NCBI GenBank assembly: GCA_021154065.1
Contig: JAJKJG010000108.1
Span: 1 to 18,907 of the forward strand
DNA: 18,907 nucleotides
Direction: 5' to 3'
Origin: Methylobacterium sp.
Lineage (GTDB): Bacteria; Pseudomonadota; Alphaproteobacteria; Rhizobiales; Beijerinckiaceae
The notes under the pieces are model-generated. The model had not been told where the DNA came from and ran no database searches. It saw only the letters and a program-made list of their open reading frames with translations. A program made the translations under genes and the position numbers. How positions within the stretch are numbered: the first letter of the stretch is position 1; each line of letters opens with the position of its first letter. This document shows, in pieces, positions 16,884 to 18,907 of the stretch.

Positions 16884-17816
16884 CTATGCCGCGAGCTTCA
16901 GGGCGCGCTGGTCTGCTCGCCCGAGACGCGACAGGAGATAGTCGACTTCGGCCTTCGCCGAGGCGGAAAGCGCGCCGCCGGGCTTGCGCTGCGCGTCCGA
17001 GGCGAGGATGCCGCGGCGCTTCAGCACGTATTTGCGCACCGCAAGGCCGGCGCCCGGCTGCTGCTCGTAGCGGATCAGCGGCAGGTGCGCGTCGAACAGG
17101 TCGTGCGCCTGCTCGCGCTTGCCGGCGCCCTGGAGCCGCACCACGTCGACGAGCATGTCGGGAAAGCAGTAGCCGGTCATGGCGCCGTCGGCACCGCGCT
17201 CCATCTCGAAGTCGAGGAAGAGCCCGCCATTGCCGCACAGGATCGAGATGTGCCGCATCGAGCCGTCTTTCTCGAAGCCGCGCAGCGCCGAGATTTTCTC
17301 GAGTCCCGGCCAGTCCTCGTGCTTGAGCATCACGCAGGACGGATTCTCTTGGACGATGCGGCGGATCACCGCCGGCGTCATCACCACGCTGAAGGTGAGC
17401 GGATAATCCTGGATCACGAACGGCACCTCCGCCCCGATCGCCTCCACGGCCTGGCGGTAATAGGTCACGATCTGGTCGTCGGTGCGCAGCGCCGGCGGCG
17501 GCGCGATCATGACGCCGGCAGCACCCGCCTCCATGACCTCGCGCGCGACCCCGCGCATGGCGGCAAAGCCCGGCGCCGAGACGCCGACGATGACCGGCAC
17601 CTTGGCGCGCCGGATCACCCGCGCGGCGACGCCGACCGCCTCGCCGTGATCGAGCTTCGGCGCCTCCCCCATCTGGCCGAGCACGGTGATGCCGGTGACG
17701 CCCGACTCGAGGAAGAAGTCGGTCATGCGGTCGGTCGAGCGCTCGTCGATGCGGCCGTCGTCGTGGAAGGGCGTCGGCGCGATCACGTAGACGCCGCTGG
17801 CGGAAGCATCGAGCAT
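16884..17816 (-). CDS. Dihydrodipicolinate synthase/N-acetylneuraminate lyase family protein
   Basis: A class I aldolase-type TIM-barrel enzyme of 310 residues that should form a Schiff base with a keto acid. The Schiff-base lysine is K165 in SCVMLKHEDWP, and the proton-relay tyrosine is Y138 in PFVIQDYPLTF. The substrate loop reads TVLGQMGEAPKL (44-55), where true DapA has GTTGES; the Thr-Thr pair is replaced by Gln-Met, so lysine biosynthesis is unlikely and another 2-keto acid substrate is expected. The ATG at 17816 follows GAGGAG at about six bases; a longer frame to 18104 overlaps the divergent gene and is rejected. It is transcribed divergently from a family-3 binding protein, with a 150-base region between, which suggests a shared catabolic role. 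Confidence 0.92.
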   Translation of the reverse strand: MLDASASGVYVIAPTPFHDDGRIDERSTDRMTDFFLESGVTGITVLGQMGEAPKLDHGEAVGVAARVIRRAKVPVIVGVSAPGFAAMRGVAREVMEAGAAGVMIAPPPALRTDDQIVTYYRQAVEAIGAEVPFVIQDYPLTFSVVMTPAVIRRIVQENPSCVMLKHEDWPGLEKISALRGFEKDGSMRHISILCGNGGLFLDFEMERGADGAMTGYCFPDMLVDVVRLQGAGKREQAHDLFDAHLPLIRYEQQPGAGLAVRKYVLKRRGILASDAQRKPGGALSASAKAEVDYLLSRLGRADQRALKLAA

Positions 17817-17966
17817 CGGGGGCTCCTCGGGATCCGAAGTCTGGCGCGACTTTTGTCGCAACGCCGGCTGCGGCGCAACCGCCGAAGCGCCGCTTGCCCT
17901 TGTCGCCCCATGAACCCACGGCTTAGAGTTTGCGTCGCGGGGAGGCGCCGCGAACGGGAGGGGCGA

Positions 17967-18830
17967 ATGCGTATGACGACCGGAACAGCCGCGATGCTTG
18001 GGGTGATCCTTGGGGCGCTCCATGGCGCGATTCTCCTTGTGGCGCCGGCCGCCGCGCAGGCGCAGCCGCTCAGGACGGCGGTCGACGGCACCTTCGCGCC
18101 GCACGCCTTTCCGGACATGCAGGGCGGGGTGCAGGGCTTCAACGTCGACCTAGCGAAGGAGATCGGGCGCAAGCTCAAGCGCGAGGTCACGGTCGACGCC
18201 GCCCAGTTCTCGGGCCTCCTGCCGGCGCTGCAGGCCGGCACCTACGACTTCATCATCGCTCCCGTGACGGTCACCAAGGAGCGTGCCGAAAGCCTCCTCT
18301 TCCCGGAGGGCTACCTCAACACCGATTTCCAGTTCCTCGTCCGCAAGGACGGGCCCGACATCAAGTCGCTCGAGGAGCTCAAGGGCAAGGTCGTCTCGGT
18401 CAACCGCGGTTCCGCCTATGACAGCTGGGCGCGCGGGCTCGAGGAGAAGATCGGCTGGAAGGTGGAAAGCTTCGGGACGCAGGCCGACGCCGTCCAGGCG
18501 GTGATCGCCGGCCGCGCCCAGGCGAACGTCGCCGGCAACACCGTGATCGCCTGGGCGGCGAAGCAGAACCCGCAGGTGAAGCTGTCCTACCTGCACTCGA
18601 CGGGCCTCGTCTGGTCGGCGGCGGTGCGCAAGGACAACGCCGCGATGCGCGACCAGCTCGAGACCGCGATCGAATGCCTGAAGCAGGAGGGCGCGATTGC
18701 GAAGCTGCACGAGAAATGGTTCGGCATCGCGCCGGCGGCGGGCTCCGCCGCCGTGACCGTCTTCCCCGGCACCGGCGTCCCCGACATGCAGGGCTACGAC
18801 CCCGCCCCGCGCACCTCGAAGTGCGATTGA
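17967..18830 (+). CDS. ABC transporter substrate-binding protein, family 3 (amino-acid type)
   Basis: Periplasmic receptor of a polar amino-acid type ABC importer, 287 residues. The signal peptide spans roughly residues 1-32 (MTTGTAAMLGVILGALHGAI, then the signal end PAAAQA). The mature part has the family pattern: LRTAVDGTFAPHAFPDMQGG, GFNVDLAKEIGRKLKREV, LLPALQAGTYDFIIAPVTVT with KERAESLLFPEGYL, LKGKVVSVNRGSAYDSWARG, AVIAGRAQANVAGN, and the C-terminal LKQEGAIAKLHEKWFGI. GGGAGGGG (17956-17963) precedes two in-frame ATGs, 17967 and 17973; the second has the better spacing. Permease and ATPase genes would be expected beyond the window. The ligand is unknown; the neighbouring aldolase-like enzyme and oxoprolinase subunits suggest an amino-acid-related compound. 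Confidence 0.93.
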   Translation: MRMTTGTAAMLGVILGALHGAILLVAPAAAQAQPLRTAVDGTFAPHAFPDMQGGVQGFNVDLAKEIGRKLKREVTVDAAQFSGLLPALQAGTYDFIIAPVTVTKERAESLLFPEGYLNTDFQFLVRKDGPDIKSLEELKGKVVSVNRGSAYDSWARGLEEKIGWKVESFGTQADAVQAVIAGRAQANVAGNTVIAWAAKQNPQVKLSYLHSTGLVWSAAVRKDNAAMRDQLETAIECLKQEGAIAKLHEKWFGIAPAAGSAAVTVFPGTGVPDMQGYDPAPRTSKCD

Positions 18831-18841
18831 GCCCTCCCGCG

Positions 18842-18890
18842 CCGGTCATCCCGGAAGCCGCGGCACGCGGCTATCCGGGACCCACAAGGG
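18842..18890 (+). repeat. REP-like unit, third copy, at the window edge
   Basis: GGTCATCCCGG, a hairpin AGCCGCGGCACGCGGCT, then ATCCGGGACCCACA. The outer arms match the units at 5876-5977 base for base, while the inner stem differs in sequence but still pairs. It begins 12 bases after the binding-protein stop, and a partner unit may lie beyond the window. Confidence 0.75.
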
Positions 18891-18907
18891 CGACGCTCGG
18901 CGCCATG

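Overview
The window looks like chromosomal DNA of a high-GC alphaproteobacterium, most likely from the Hyphomicrobiales (Rhizobiales). This rests on the GC-rich coding style, the transporter mix (TRAP, Dpp-type ABC, family-3 binding protein), small REP-like repeats of the kind seen in that order, and four copies of the alphaproteobacterial EcfG general-stress promoter (GGAAC, 16-17 bases, CGTT). I do not assign a genus.

Layout. 1-747 is the end of a TRAP transporter large permease, followed across a palindromic repeat by a UxaA/GarD-type sugar-acid dehydratase (907-2454); together they suggest uptake and dehydration of a hexarate or hexonate. 2461 to about 4110 is an AT-richer patch holding a Dam-like adenine methylase and a DGQHR-domain gene that has lost its middle; it reads as the decayed remnant of an acquired modification or defence module. 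4261-5856 (minus) and 6082-9890 (plus) form a complete divergent dipeptide/oligopeptide ABC importer: a binding protein against two permeases and two ATPases, joined by 4-base GTGA overlaps.

9901-14414 is a stress block. Three EcfG-type promoters lie ahead of a YihY-family membrane protein, a four-gene membrane operon that resembles E. coli yqjD-yqjE-yqjK, and a stand-alone receiver-domain protein. A fourth EcfG promoter, on the minus strand at 16710-16734, drives a small secreted protein (16276-16629). Together they look like part of the general stress regulon.

14478-16219 encodes the 5-oxoprolinase subunits PxpB and PxpC, without PxpA in the window. 16884-17816 (minus) is a dihydrodipicolinate-synthase-like aldolase/lyase with an altered active-site loop, divergent from a family-3 amino-acid-type binding protein (17967-18830). 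The window closes inside a REP-like repeat also present, as an inverted pair, in the dpp divergent region.

The most interesting points are the clustered EcfG promoters and the membrane operon they control, the internally deleted DGQHR gene next to a dam gene whose end looks out of frame, and an ATPase gene whose reading frame runs 677 bases into yihY.
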